A DNA stretch of 40,349 nt, taken from NCBI GenBank assembly GCA_944383495.1, contig CALWPT010000028.1:1-40349 (forward strand), written 5' to 3'. The translations under genes were made by a program, and so were the position numbers. Shown here piece by piece: positions 1 through 8,108 of the stretch (position 1 is its first letter; every line of letters begins with the position of its first letter). The DNA is from an uncultured Clostridia bacterium. GTDB taxonomy: Bacteria; Bacillota; Clostridia; Oscillospirales; Acutalibacteraceae. The notes beneath the pieces were generated by a model, which made no database searches, had not been told where the DNA came from, and was given only the letters and a program-made list of their open reading frames with translations.

Positions 1-2
1 CG

Positions 3-1688
3 CTGGACAACACGCAGGGGAAGTGGTCGGACAACAACTACAACGACGGGAACAACTATGCGGCGCGGGATATCACGGCAGACGATATAGCGGCGATTGA
101 GAGCATTCGTTTGGTTTTGACGGTTCCTGCAAGCGTGAAGGTGTACCTGGACAACGTGGAAATGGCTCAGGGAATCGGGGCAATGGGAACCACGCAGGAA
201 ACCACCGCTGCTGATCTCGGCGAGGTCAAGGAATATCCCCAGATAGACGGGTATGCGGTCAAAACCGTGCTGAATACCTTTGACGACCGCACCACAGAAG
301 CCACCGACAACAACGGCCATTTTAAGGGCTGGAGCGAAGGGGATAACGCCTACAACCTGCATTCCTTTAAGGGAACAACAAGCAGCAGCAACACGGGAGA
401 CAATTTTTCCGTAATCACCGGTTCGGCCGGCATGTTTGACGGGGACGGCCTCCGGTTTTGGCTCAAGAGCACCCGGGAGATGGAACTGCGGCTGCAAAAG
501 AATTGGAATCCCGGTTTAAACTTCAAGATTCCGGCGCAGCCGGACGGCGCTTGGGTAACGGTTCTGTATACCGACGCTGCCAATTACAAGGCCGGCGTTT
601 TGGAGGATTGCAACTGGCTGGTTATTAGGCCCGGCCAAACCAACACCACCTTTTATGTAGATGAAATCCACACGATTGCGGCGCAAGGCGGTGATCCCAC
701 AGATCCTACCACGGCGCCAACGGAAGAGCCTACCAGCGAGCCTGATTCGGAACCCACTACCAATGAGCCTGATACGGAACCTACCACCAGCGGGCCTGAG
801 CCCACGCAAGAGCCCACCAGTGAGCCGCCGGCGGCCGTTGCGGGCGGCAGGTTCAGCGCCGGTTCGGGAATCGGCGCCGTTTCGGGAGGCACATGCGTCC
901 CGTTTGAAGATAGCGGGTACCAAACTGCGAAATTTGATCCCACTGGAGCGGGGGACTACGCGGAGTTCAATTTACCCGCTATCCAGGCGGGAACCTATGA
1001 TGTGACCGTTTTTGCCAAGACCTGGCAAGGGCGGGGTCAGTACAGTGTGACGGCCGGCGGAAATGAGCTTGGGACAGTTGATTTCTATTCCGCTGAAACC
1101 GTGTACAAGGATTTCTCCATTGGGCAATTGACGGTGACAGAGGACGGAGCGGTTACCCTCCGGTTTACGGTGACAGGAAAAAACAGCGCCAGCCAAGGCC
1201 TTGGCATGATTCTTGAATCAATCACGTTGGCGCCGTCTGATCCGGAGCCTACCTCCACGGGAGAGCCCACCTCTACGGGAGAACCCACCTCCACGGGAGA
1301 ACCCACCTCTACAGGAGAACCCACCTCTACAGGAGAGTCTACCTCTACAGGAGAGTCTACCTCTACGGAAGAGCCTGCAACGACGGGCGATCAGCCGACC
1401 TCTAAGCCCATAGACGCAGAACCGGATACGACCGATGAGGCAGACGCGGCTGCGGATGCTACCGATATAGCGGCCGATTCCGATGAAACAAACGGTGCGG
1501 CGCCGTCTAGTGATGCCGGCCCGGAGCAGCCGGGCGGCTCCCAGGAGACCCCTGCCGGCGATTCGGACTCTGATTCCGAGAACCCCAATACAGGCTCCGC
1601 CCTGCCTATTGCAGCCGGGGCAATGGCAATTGCGGCCGCCGCGGTAATCATCGTACTGGGCCGGAAAAGAAATGATGGAACCAATTAA
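3..1688 (+). CDS. Sortase-type cell-wall-anchored surface protein, 5'-truncated by window edge
   Basis: The frame is open from base 3, so the start lies upstream of the window and only the last 561 residues are seen. The visible part begins inside a beta-rich module ending in 'VKVYLDNVE', followed by a second similar module ending in 'TTFYVDEIHTI', a Pro/Thr/Glu linker (about bases 700-830), a third jelly-roll-like module (about bases 830-1235, 'YDVTVFAKTW'), a second linker with EPTSTG repeats, and a C-terminal signal: NPNTG (bases 1581-1595), a hydrophobic stretch and the basic tail GRKR. NPxTG plus membrane span plus basic tail is the layout of a sortase substrate. The beta modules look like carbohydrate-binding (galactose-binding-like) domains; I infer that the missing N-terminus may hold a glycan-active domain. 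A terminator follows directly. No function can be named from this fragment alone. Confidence 0.85.
   Translation: MDNTQGKWSDNNYNDGNNYAARDITADDIAAIESIRLVLTVPASVKVYLDNVEMAQGIGAMGTTQETTAADLGEVKEYPQIDGYAVKTVLNTFDDRTTEATDNNGHFKGWSEGDNAYNLHSFKGTTSSSNTGDNFSVITGSAGMFDGDGLRFWLKSTREMELRLQKNWNPGLNFKIPAQPDGAWVTVLYTDAANYKAGVLEDCNWLVIRPGQTNTTFYVDEIHTIAAQGGDPTDPTTAPTEEPTSEPDSEPTTNEPDTEPTTSGPEPTQEPTSEPPAAVAGGRFSAGSGIGAVSGGTCVPFEDSGYQTAKFDPTGAGDYAEFNLPAIQAGTYDVTVFAKTWQGRGQYSVTAGGNELGTVDFYSAETVYKDFSIGQLTVTEDGAVTLRFTVTGKNSASQGLGMILESITLAPSDPEPTSTGEPTSTGEPTSTGEPTSTGEPTSTGESTSTGESTSTEEPATTGDQPTSKPIDAEPDTTDEADAAADATDIAADSDETNGAAPSSDAGPEQPGGSQETPAGDSDSDSENPNTGSALPIAAGAMAIAAAAVIIVLGRKRNDGTN
1245..1370 (+). repeat. 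In-frame 18-bp tandem repeat encoding EPTSTG-type linker
   Basis: Seven consecutive 18-bp units encode EPTSTG (five copies), ESTSTG and ESTSTE, and a degenerate EPATTG follows. The unit is a multiple of three, so copy-number change by slippage would lengthen or shorten the linker without breaking the frame. The linker lies between the last beta module and the sortase-type anchor. Confidence 0.9.
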
Positions 1689-1744
1689 AATCCAAAGCCC
1701 TTGATTTGACAAAGGCAGATAGGACAGCAAGGATTATATCGAGG

Positions 1745-1776
1745 AACCGGCGCGGTAAAAACCGCGCCGGTTTTTT
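1745..1776 (+). terminator. Rho-independent terminator of the surface protein gene
   Basis: A perfect 12-bp stem (1745-1756 with 1761-1772), a four-base AAAA loop and a run of T to 1776. It lies about 55 bases after the stop codon of the surface protein. Confidence 0.9.
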
Positions 1777-2203
1777 ATATGTCCCCGGCAGCGCGCCGAC
1801 GATTCAAATAAGCTTCAGTGAAACGAAAAAAGCCTAGATGGCCGCCTCCTGCAAAGCTTGTGGCCAAAGGGTAGGAGAAAATAAAAGCACACCGCCCACA
1901 TACCTCTGCCGGCGGGCATATTGGCCCCAAGGCCCAAGCGTGTCACACAGCATGCAGTACGAACGAAAAGAACGGTTTGTGGCGGCAGGAATATTGCCAA
2001 TGCAGTCCATGAACGCCAAAAAGCATATAGCTCCAGCGGCCAATAAAACAAACGGGAAATCAAACGAAAACAGGCCGCCTAAGCGGCGGCCTGAAAAGCC
2101 AACGGCGGGCCGGATCCTTTTTCAGTACCTTCGGGGCCGGCCAGCGTCATGTCTTTTTGAGGCGGTTTAAAACCGTTGGTTGATGGATGGGGCTAATAGT
2201 GGA
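1777..2203. other. Gene-poor convergent spacer
   Basis: Between the surface-protein terminator and the stop of the minus-strand PASTA protein no convincing gene is seen. Overlapping frames are open on both strands (for example a minus-strand stretch 1834-2043 beginning at TTG) but they lack ribosome binding sites and resemble no family I recognise. The only clear element is the hairpin at 2071-2093. Confidence 0.6.
2060..2093 (-). terminator. Probable terminator for the PASTA protein gene
   Basis: Perfect 9-bp stem (2071-2079 with 2085-2093), five-base loop, and on the minus strand a T-rich tract TTTTCGTTTG after the stem. It lies about 110 bases beyond the stop codon of the minus-strand gene. 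Confidence 0.65.
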
Positions 2204-3931
2204 TTACCAGGAGTAATCCGGCGTTTCCGGCGGCTGCGTCGTTGTTTCAGACGGCGTGGTGGTCGGCTGCGTTGTAGGCGGCTGGTATTGATTGATGTAA
2301 ACAAATACAATGCTGTCCCTGCTGAGGGTAGTCCCAGGCTTGGGCTCAACGTTGCTCACCGTATTATAAGGCATGTTTCTCACATTCGCGTTCATGAATA
2401 CGATGGAACCGGGCCGAAATCCCAGCTCCAGCAGGGTGATATACGCCTCGTCCCTCGTTTTTCCCACAAGGGTGGAGGGGATGGAAACCGATTCGCTGCC
2501 CATGCTCAGCACCACCTGAATCGTATCGCCGGGCTGGACTTTCGTTCCCGCCTCCGGAGACTGCTCCAGCACGGTTCCTTCCCGGGCGCTGTTGTATTCC
2601 TTGCGAACAATTGTAAACTTCAGCTGATCGCGGATGGACATCAGCGTTTGATCCGTGGAGGTGAGGTAATCCTGAAATACAAGCCCCTTCAAGGCTGGCG
2701 CGGAAATGGAGGTTCCGTCATCTGCCCGGGTGGTGTACAGCTCGGAATCCAGCGGTTCCGTGGTGATCATGGGCGCGTCGCTGAGCGTGCTGGTGGCATC
2801 CCCATTGAAAAGATTTTTTCCAAACACCAGCAGAACCACCAGAAGCGCTACTACCAAAATGGTGATAATCGTGATCATAGCGGCCAAAGCAGCATACCGC
2901 TTTTCGCCTTTTTTCTTTTTCCCAGCCTGCTTTGCGGCCTTTTCTACCCGCTGGCTGGCCTTGGCTGTTACGCTGGGCGCTCCGGAGATCTCTTCCCGGA
3001 ACTGATCCATGTTCTGGGTGCGGTCTTCAGGAAGGATCTGCAAAGCCCCCGCCAGAGCGGGCAGCAGATAGGTAGGCATTTTTTCCGCCACAGCCGCGGG
3101 AATAATCATTTTGTCGTTGGTGACCCGGGCCGTCGCCTCCGGCGGGGTATTTCCCACCAGCGTGCGGAAAATCGTGGCGGCTATCCCGTACACATCCGTC
3201 CAGGCGCCGGGCGTTCCGTCAAACCCGTACTGCTCAATAGCGGCGTAGCCCTTAGGCAGTTCGGCGCTTAAGGGCGTCCGGGCGGTTCGGGCGTCAGCCA
3301 CGCAGAAGCCGGTGAGACGCAGCCTGCCGTCGATCGTCACCACCAGCGTTTCTGGACAGATGCCCCGGTGAATGATCCCAGCGCCGTGCAGAGCGTGCAG
3401 CGTGGAGATCACCGGCATAAACAACGGCCGAGCCTGTTCCCAGGTCAGCGCGCCCCCGTTGCGAATCAAAAACTCCCGCAGAGTGATATTTTCCATATAC
3501 TCGCTGATATAGTACGCCGTTCCATTTTCCTCAAAAATATCGTAAACCGGAAAAAGGGATGACAACTCCCGCACCTGGGCTAAGCCCCGGGCCAATTCCA
3601 GAAACTTCATTAGGTCTGTGTTGTAAGGATACTCACTGCCCGATACCGGCGTAACCTGTGTGTCTCCCGCGGGGCGCTCAAACAGGCCCACGGGCAGGTA
3701 TTCCCGAATATACACCGGCGCTTTCAGCTCTTTATCCCAGCCTGTGTAGGTCGCGCCCTCTCCGTTGGCCTGCACCGCGCATCCCACCACATATCGGTTG
3801 GACAGCACGGTTTTCAGCGGCAGAAAAGGGGTGGAATTTCCCTTCTTTTCATCAAAACCGCAATGCGGGCAAGGGGTCTCCCCGCCCGTGTCCTTCAGGC
3901 AATTAAGACACAAAGCGTCAGGATTTTGCAT
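2204..3931 (-). CDS. Membrane PASTA-domain receptor with degenerate (pseudo)kinase domain
   Basis: 575 residues. An N-terminal zinc-ribbon-like module has CxxC pairs at C8/C11 and C21/C24. A Ser/Thr kinase-like domain spans about 45-315, a Lys-rich segment 330-345 precedes one membrane span (about 346-371), two PASTA-like repeats lie at about 412-477 and 481-547, and the tail is Pro/Thr-rich. The fold of the clostridial GWD...IKEYLP kinases is recognisable, but the catalytic residues are changed: the ATP-binding Lys of the VxIK motif is Arg76, HRD reads HRG (188-190), the following Asn is Thr195, and DFG reads GFC (208-210). I therefore infer a pseudokinase that may sense muropeptides outside through PASTA and act by binding rather than phosphorylation. 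The start has GGAG eight bases upstream. A promoter with a palindrome upstream of it lies at 4079-4128. Confidence 0.88.
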   Translation of the reverse strand: MQNPDALCLNCLKDTGGETPCPHCGFDEKKGNSTPFLPLKTVLSNRYVVGCAVQANGEGATYTGWDKELKAPVYIREYLPVGLFERPAGDTQVTPVSGSEYPYNTDLMKFLELARGLAQVRELSSLFPVYDIFEENGTAYYISEYMENITLREFLIRNGGALTWEQARPLFMPVISTLHALHGAGIIHRGICPETLVVTIDGRLRLTGFCVADARTARTPLSAELPKGYAAIEQYGFDGTPGAWTDVYGIAATIFRTLVGNTPPEATARVTNDKMIIPAAVAEKMPTYLLPALAGALQILPEDRTQNMDQFREEISGAPSVTAKASQRVEKAAKQAGKKKKGEKRYAALAAMITIITILVVALLVVLLVFGKNLFNGDATSTLSDAPMITTEPLDSELYTTRADDGTSISAPALKGLVFQDYLTSTDQTLMSIRDQLKFTIVRKEYNSAREGTVLEQSPEAGTKVQPGDTIQVVLSMGSESVSIPSTLVGKTRDEAYITLLELGFRPGSIVFMNANVRNMPYNTVSNVEPKPGTTLSRDSIVFVYINQYQPPTTQPTTTPSETTTQPPETPDYSW

Positions 3932-4078
3932 GCGTTCATCTCCTCCGCGGCTCTAAGGCCGCCTTCGTTTCCCTCCTGGCAGAATGTAAGAGGGGCCCCG
4001 TAATGAATATGCTGGATAAAATCCGTTCAGAACCGAAAACAGCCCCCCAAATCGCCGGATTTTCCCAACTTTTCCGAT

Positions 4079-4107
4079 ATTATACACGATTCGCCCCTCT
4101 AAGTAAA
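4079..4107 (-). promoter_or_regulatory. Sigma-A promoter for the PASTA pseudokinase gene
   Basis: On the minus strand a -35 TTTACT (4102-4107) and a perfect -10 TATAAT (4079-4084) are separated by exactly 17 bases. The expected start of transcription is near 4072, leaving a leader of about 140 bases before the ATG at 3931. Confidence 0.7.
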
Positions 4108-4112
4108 GGTAG

Positions 4113-4128
4113 GTTACAAGATTGTAAC
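4113..4128. promoter_or_regulatory. Palindromic operator candidate upstream of the -35
   Basis: GTTACAA-GA-TTGTAAC is a perfect 7-bp inverted repeat with a 2-base spacer. Its edge is five bases upstream of the -35 box of the pseudokinase promoter, the usual place for an activator site. It also lies just beyond the yebC stop codon, but no T-run follows, so it is not a terminator. Confidence 0.5.
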
Positions 4129-4138
4129 GATTCAGGGC

Positions 4139-4873
4139 TTATTCTTCCGGCGGATTCTCCCAGTTATGGAAAACCTCCTGCACGTCATCGTCGTCCTCCA
4201 GCATTTCCAGCAGCCGGTTCATCTTCGTGATTTGTTCGGGATCCTCCAGCCGGGTGGTGGTCACAGGCGTGTACTCCACCCCCGCGGATAAAAAGTCGTA
4301 GCCCTTTCCTTCCAGCGCGGCGCGCACCGTGCCGCATTCGTTGGGGCTGGTAACAATTTCAAATACCCCGTCCGCTGCGTTAAAGTCCTCTGCGCCGGCC
4401 TCCAGCGCGTCTTCCATGACCTGATCCTCGTCCTTACCCGCACCGTCAATGACGATCACACCCTGCCGCTGAAACAAAAAGGAGACCGAGCCCGTCTGCC
4501 CCAGGTTGCCGCCAAACTTATCAAAATAATGGCGGATATCCCCCGCGGTGCGGTTGCGGTTGTCGGTCAGCGCCTCCACAATGACGGCCACGCCGCCAAT
4601 ACCGTATCCCTCATAGGTGATTTCCTCATACTGCTTGCCGTCACCCTCGCCGGCCGCCTTTTTGATAATCCGTTCAATATTGTCGTTGGGGACATTATTG
4701 GCCTTTGCCTTGGCGATACAATCCCGCAGCTTGGAATTAGACGCGGGATCCGGCCCGCCCTCCCGGACGACGACGGCCATTTCACGGCCGATCTTTGTGA
4801 AAATTTTCGCCTTTTGCGCATCGGTTTTCTCTTTTTTGCGCTTGATGTTGTTCCATTTGGAATGTCCTGACAT
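4139..4873 (-). CDS. yebC: YebC/PmpR family protein
   Basis: 244 residues, the usual family length, beginning with the near-invariant MSGHSKWNNIKRKK. The frame is open 23 codons further upstream, but the ATG at 4871-4873 has AGGAG eight bases before it and matches the family start. Other hallmarks are the NVPNDNIERIIKKA segment, ITYEGYGIGGVAVIVEALTDNRNRT, and the acidic C-terminus LEDDDDVQEVFHNW. YebC proteins were long annotated as transcription regulators, and members have since been linked to translation of proline-rich stretches; the sequence does not say which applies. A promoter lies at 4959-4987. The ComEA-like gene is upstream on the same strand. Confidence 0.95.
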   Translation of the reverse strand: MSGHSKWNNIKRKKEKTDAQKAKIFTKIGREMAVVVREGGPDPASNSKLRDCIAKAKANNVPNDNIERIIKKAAGEGDGKQYEEITYEGYGIGGVAVIVEALTDNRNRTAGDIRHYFDKFGGNLGQTGSVSFLFQRQGVIVIDGAGKDEDQVMEDALEAGAEDFNAADGVFEIVTSPNECGTVRAALEGKGYDFLSAGVEYTPVTTTRLEDPEQITKMNRLLEMLEDDDDVQEVFHNWENPPEE

Positions 4874-4958
4874 AGCATATACTCCTAACTGGCCGCCGCT
4901 TCCTTCCCGCGGCCGCCGCCTTTTCTCATTACCGCGTGACAATCCGTTTGATCCCTAT

Positions 4959-4987
4959 ACCATAACACATTTTCCCCTCATTTTCAA
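4959..4987 (-). promoter_or_regulatory. Probable promoter of yebC
   Basis: Minus-strand TTGAAA (4982-4987) and TATGGT (4959-4964) are separated by 17 bases, giving a start near 4952 and a leader of about 80 bases. The -10 is imperfect. Confidence 0.5.
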
Positions 4988-5029
4988 GGGACCCCCTCCC
5001 CATGCGGGGCAACGCCCTGCAAGAGGCGC

Positions 5030-5338
5030 CTACGAAAAAGTAATATACGGCTCCAGACCCGCCAAAGCCTCCTGTTCCACCCCGGGTACCCGAAGCAGAT
5101 CGTCCATCCCCCTGAACCGGCCGATTTGACTGCGAAAAGCCGCAATGGAAAGTGCGCCCGCTTCCCCAATCCCGGGAAGGGCTTCCAGCTCTTCCAGTGA
5201 CGCCTTGTTGATCCGCAGCCGGTTGCCTTCGTGGTAAGACGCGGTGACCGCAGCCGGCGCAGTGGCGGATAAAGGCGGCGTAGTAAACGCGTTGTATGCC
5301 ACCAGCACCGCCGCCAGCATCAGACCCAAAGCGGCCAA
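5030..5338 (-). CDS. ComEA-like helix-hairpin-helix protein, membrane-anchored
   Basis: About 102 residues: one N-terminal membrane span (LGLMLAAVLVAYNAF), a short linker, then a ComEA-type double helix-hairpin-helix region: RINKASLEELEALPGIGEAGA and FRGMDDLLRVPGV. ComEA proteins bind double-stranded DNA at the outer face during natural transformation; this one is short and no other competence gene is in the window, so the role is open. The start is uncertain: TTG at 5338 has no ribosome binding site, and neither does the ATG at 5320. In the same frame an ATA at 5375-5377, preceded by GGGGGAG and overlapping the TAA of the upstream CorC-like gene, would add a basic cytoplasmic N-terminus (13 more residues). 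See findings. Confidence 0.8.
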   Translation of the reverse strand: MAALGLMLAAVLVAYNAFTTPPLSATAPAAVTASYHEGNRLRINKASLEELEALPGIGEAGALSIAAFRSQIGRFRGMDDLLRVPGVEQEALAGLEPYITFS

Positions 5339-5373
5339 TAGATGAATTTGCCGGCGCTGGCGATTCTGGCCGG

Positions 5374-6648
5374 TTATGGCTGCTCCCCCGCCGGTGGTGG
5401 TGAAAGGCGTATTTTTTGCACCCTCTTGCCATCTACCTTCACCGCGGACAACGTCCAGCCTCCATATACCGTTTGATCCCCTTCTTTGGGAATTCGTCCC
5501 AGGGCCTCCGCCATATATCCGCCAATGGAATTGCTTTTGAAGGCGTCCTCATCATAAGGCAGGCCCAGTTCCTCCAGCACGTCGGCAAACCGCGCCGCGC
5601 CTTGCGCCAAATACGTTCCGTCGCTTTGCTTTTCCACAGGGGACACCACCTGATCGGATTCATCCCAGATTTCTCCCACCAGTTCCTCCAGCACATCCTC
5701 CATGGTGACTAAGCCCATGTTGCCTCCGTACTGATCCACCACGATCGCCATATGAGCCTTGGATTTTTGCAGGGTGGTGAGCAGAAGGGAGATCTTCATA
5801 TTATACGGCACAAAAATCGGCTGCTTGAGCAAGGTCTTGACAGCAAAGTCTTCAGCCTGATTGTCGCTGTTGTAAAAATCCTTTTCATACACAATGCCGA
5901 TAATATCGTCAATATCCTCGCCGTATACGGGAATCCGGGAAAAGCCGGTGGAGCGAAACAGTTCCTTGAGTTCCTTGGAGGAAATATCCTCCGGCGCAAA
6001 GGCACAGTCTACCCGGGGCGTCAAAATATCGTCGGCTGCAATATCGTTAAACTCGATCGCGGAGCGGATCAATTCGCTTTCCTGTTTGTTGAGAGTGCCC
6101 TCGCTCTCAATTTCATCCACAATGACCTTTAGCTCATCCTCTGTGATGGCCGGAGACCGGCCGCTTTTTTTGAACACATGGCTGAGAAGCTTTTTCCAGC
6201 CTAGAAACAGCATGTTGAGCGGCCACAGGATCCAGATCAGCAGCTGCAAAAAACCACCCGTAGACAAGGCAAAGCCCTCTGCGTAGTCCTTGGCGATGCT
6301 CTTGGGGGAAATCTCCCCAAACAGTAATATGACCACCGTCATGCACAGGGTGGCAATGCCCACGCCGCCTGCGCCGAATAAGCTGGTGCAAATCAAAGTG
6401 CCAATGGACGCGGCCGCAGTGTTTACCGCGTTATTGCCGATGAGTATGGTGCTGATCGTCCTGTCGTACTCCTCGGCGATCCGAAGCGCGGTTTTGGCCC
6501 GCTTGTCCCCGTTGTTGGCGTAATTTTTTATGCGGATCTTATTCAGGGTGGAAAACGCCGTTTCACTGGCGGAAAAATAGGCGGAGAACGCCACCAGTAC
6601 AATTAGTCCCACAAATAACCAAGGACTAATATCGTCCAACTCCAACAC
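5374..6648 (-). CDS. CorC/HlyC-type protein with CNNM and CBS domains
   Basis: 424 residues. An N-terminal CNNM-type membrane domain (about 1-190) contains the family motif SAYFSASETAFSTLNK and GNNAVNTAAAS. It is followed by a pair of CBS domains (about 205-330, with LTPRVDCAFAPED and VVDQYGGNMGLVTMEDVLEE) and a C-terminal CorC_HlyC domain (about 340-418, SIGGYMAEALGRIP). Members are called hemolysin-like or Mg/Co efflux proteins; several are now known as Mg2+ transporters, so Mg2+ homeostasis is the best guess. The GTG at 6648 sits almost on top of AAGGA; TTG codons one and four codons further in are alternatives with better spacing. A consensus promoter lies at 6761-6789. Confidence 0.92.
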   Translation of the reverse strand: MLELDDISPWLFVGLIVLVAFSAYFSASETAFSTLNKIRIKNYANNGDKRAKTALRIAEEYDRTISTILIGNNAVNTAAASIGTLICTSLFGAGGVGIATLCMTVVILLFGEISPKSIAKDYAEGFALSTGGFLQLLIWILWPLNMLFLGWKKLLSHVFKKSGRSPAITEDELKVIVDEIESEGTLNKQESELIRSAIEFNDIAADDILTPRVDCAFAPEDISSKELKELFRSTGFSRIPVYGEDIDDIIGIVYEKDFYNSDNQAEDFAVKTLLKQPIFVPYNMKISLLLTTLQKSKAHMAIVVDQYGGNMGLVTMEDVLEELVGEIWDESDQVVSPVEKQSDGTYLAQGAARFADVLEELGLPYDEDAFKSNSIGGYMAEALGRIPKEGDQTVYGGWTLSAVKVDGKRVQKIRLSPPPAGEQP

Positions 6649-6760
6649 ATCCTTAATTCATTTTTATGCAGGGAAATTGCTTTCTACCAGGCGCCCGGCC
6701 GCCTGAAATTCGCGTCCGCCAAGGGCAAGGCGCTCCCATGCTGTCAGCTCGTTTCTGTAT

Positions 6761-6789
6761 ATATTACCATTTTTCCGCCTTTTCGTCAA
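6761..6789 (-). promoter_or_regulatory. Promoter of the CorC-like gene
   Basis: Minus-strand TTGACG (6784-6789), 17-base spacer, TAATAT (6761-6766). It faces away from the promoter at 6803-6831, with only 13 bases between the two -35 boxes. Confidence 0.65.
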
Positions 6790-6802
6790 GTCGAACCCGA
6801 AG

Positions 6803-6831
6803 TTGACGGAGCGGGGACTGTTTGGTATACT
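6803..6831 (+). promoter_or_regulatory. Promoter of the glycosyltransferase gene
   Basis: TTGACG (6803-6808), 17-base spacer, TATACT (6826-6831). The expected start is near 6838, leaving a leader of about 27 bases that carries GGGAGG. Confidence 0.75.
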
Positions 6832-6864
6832 AATATTAAATGCAAAAAAAGGGAGGCCGGCCGC

Positions 6865-8019
6865 GTGTACGTTTTAATAATAGCCCGGGGCGCGCCGGAC
6901 GAAAGGCACCCCGTCAACGGGATTTTTGAATATGACCAGGCCAGGGCGCTGACCCGGGCGGGCTGCAGGGTGGTTTTTGCCGCGCTGGATCTGCGCTCCT
7001 TTCGCCGGCGCCGGGCGTTGGGGTTTTCCCGCGCGCTGCGGGAGGGAATCCCGGTTTTTACCGCCAGCCTGCCCTTGTCGGGGCTGCCGGAGCCTCTGTT
7101 TTTACGGGCGGCTAAAGAGGCCCTTTTGCGCCTGTACCGGGAGATTACCGCGATTCACGGCGTGCCCGATATCCTTCACGCTCATTTTGCCGACACCGCC
7201 CAAATCGCCGCTCTAGCGTTAAAGGACTGCGGCGTTCCTCTTGCGGTCACGGAGCACGGCTCTTTGCTCAACCAAAAGCGGGCGGAGGACATCCCTCCCG
7301 CCTGGAGGCGGGCCGCAAACCGAGCTTACAGCGGCGCAGCGGGGGTGGCGGCGGTCAGCCCCGCGCTGGCAGAAAACCTGCGGCGGCATTTCGGCGTGGA
7401 GCCCGCGGTGATCCCCAACGTGGTAGACACGGGGCTCTTTTTCCCCGGCCCTGCGGGAAAAAAAGCGGCCGGCGGGCCCTTTTCCGTGGTCAGCGCCGGG
7501 AATCTGACAGACAACAAAAACATGGAATCCCTGGTGAAAGCGTTCCGCCTGGCGTTTCCGCCGGAAACGGGCGCGACGTTGACAATTTTTGGCGGCGGGC
7601 CCCGGCGTGCGGCGCTGGAGAAGATGGCTTCAGACCCCGCGCTCTCAGGGCGGCTGCTTCTTCCCGGACCCCAGCCCCGCCGTGTGCTAGCGGAGGCCTT
7701 CCGGAGCAGCGGCTGCTTTGCGCTGTTTTCCCGGTCGGAGACCTTCGGGGTTACCTTTGCCGAGGCCTTGGCCTGCGGAACCCCCGTTGCCGCCGCCCAT
7801 TCCGGCGGTCCCGAGTTTTTTATCACGCCGAAAAACGGCTTGCTGGCCCCTGCGCAGGACGTATCCGCCCAAGCGGAGGTTCTGCGGGCCCTGCGGGAGC
7901 ATAACGACCGCTACGACCGGCCGGGGATTTCCCGGGAAATTGGGAAACTGGTATGTCCTGACGCCGTGGCAAAGGCGCTGCTGGAATTTTATGGGCGTCT
8001 TTTAAACCGGCGGCCCTGA
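6865..8019 (+). CDS. Glycosyltransferase family 4 (GT-B fold)
   Basis: 384 residues from GTG, with GGGAGG eight bases upstream. The N-terminal domain begins VLIIARGAPDERHPVNGIFE and contains HAHFADTAQIAALAL. The C-terminal nucleotide-sugar-binding domain has VVSAGNLTDNKN, IFGGGPRRAALEK and the GT4 signature SRSETFGVTFAEALACGTPV...GGPEFF, where Glu of SETFG and FAEALA are the EX7E pair that binds the donor. It should transfer a sugar from a nucleotide sugar in the cytoplasm to a cell-envelope acceptor; donor and acceptor cannot be told. It stands as the first gene behind its own promoter, 89 bases before the CPBP protease gene. Confidence 0.9.
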   Translation: MYVLIIARGAPDERHPVNGIFEYDQARALTRAGCRVVFAALDLRSFRRRRALGFSRALREGIPVFTASLPLSGLPEPLFLRAAKEALLRLYREITAIHGVPDILHAHFADTAQIAALALKDCGVPLAVTEHGSLLNQKRAEDIPPAWRRAANRAYSGAAGVAAVSPALAENLRRHFGVEPAVIPNVVDTGLFFPGPAGKKAAGGPFSVVSAGNLTDNKNMESLVKAFRLAFPPETGATLTIFGGGPRRAALEKMASDPALSGRLLLPGPQPRRVLAEAFRSSGCFALFSRSETFGVTFAEALACGTPVAAAHSGGPEFFITPKNGLLAPAQDVSAQAEVLRALREHNDRYDRPGISREIGKLVCPDAVAKALLEFYGRLLNRRP

Positions 8020-8108
8020 GCCGCCGGAATACTGCTTTTCGGGCAGGCTTCAGCCGTCCGGTTATCCCGAAAGCCCGGGGGCTATTTTGATGATACAGGA
8101 GTGACATT

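Noticed and set aside
1237..1380. CRISPR-like repeat array
   Set aside because: The repeats are 18 bp, directly joined without spacers and in frame, so they are protein repeats.
1834..2063. Two overlapping minus-strand frames with hydrophobic products after the PASTA gene
   Set aside because: They start at TTG without ribosome binding sites, lie beyond a likely terminator and match no family; a decayed gene cannot be excluded.
2180..3271. 363-codon open frame on the plus strand
   Set aside because: It is antisense to the PASTA pseudokinase gene and its product resembles no protein.
4870..4942. N-terminal extension of YebC
   Set aside because: The extension has no family counterpart; the start at 4873 has AGGAG and the conserved MSGHSKW.
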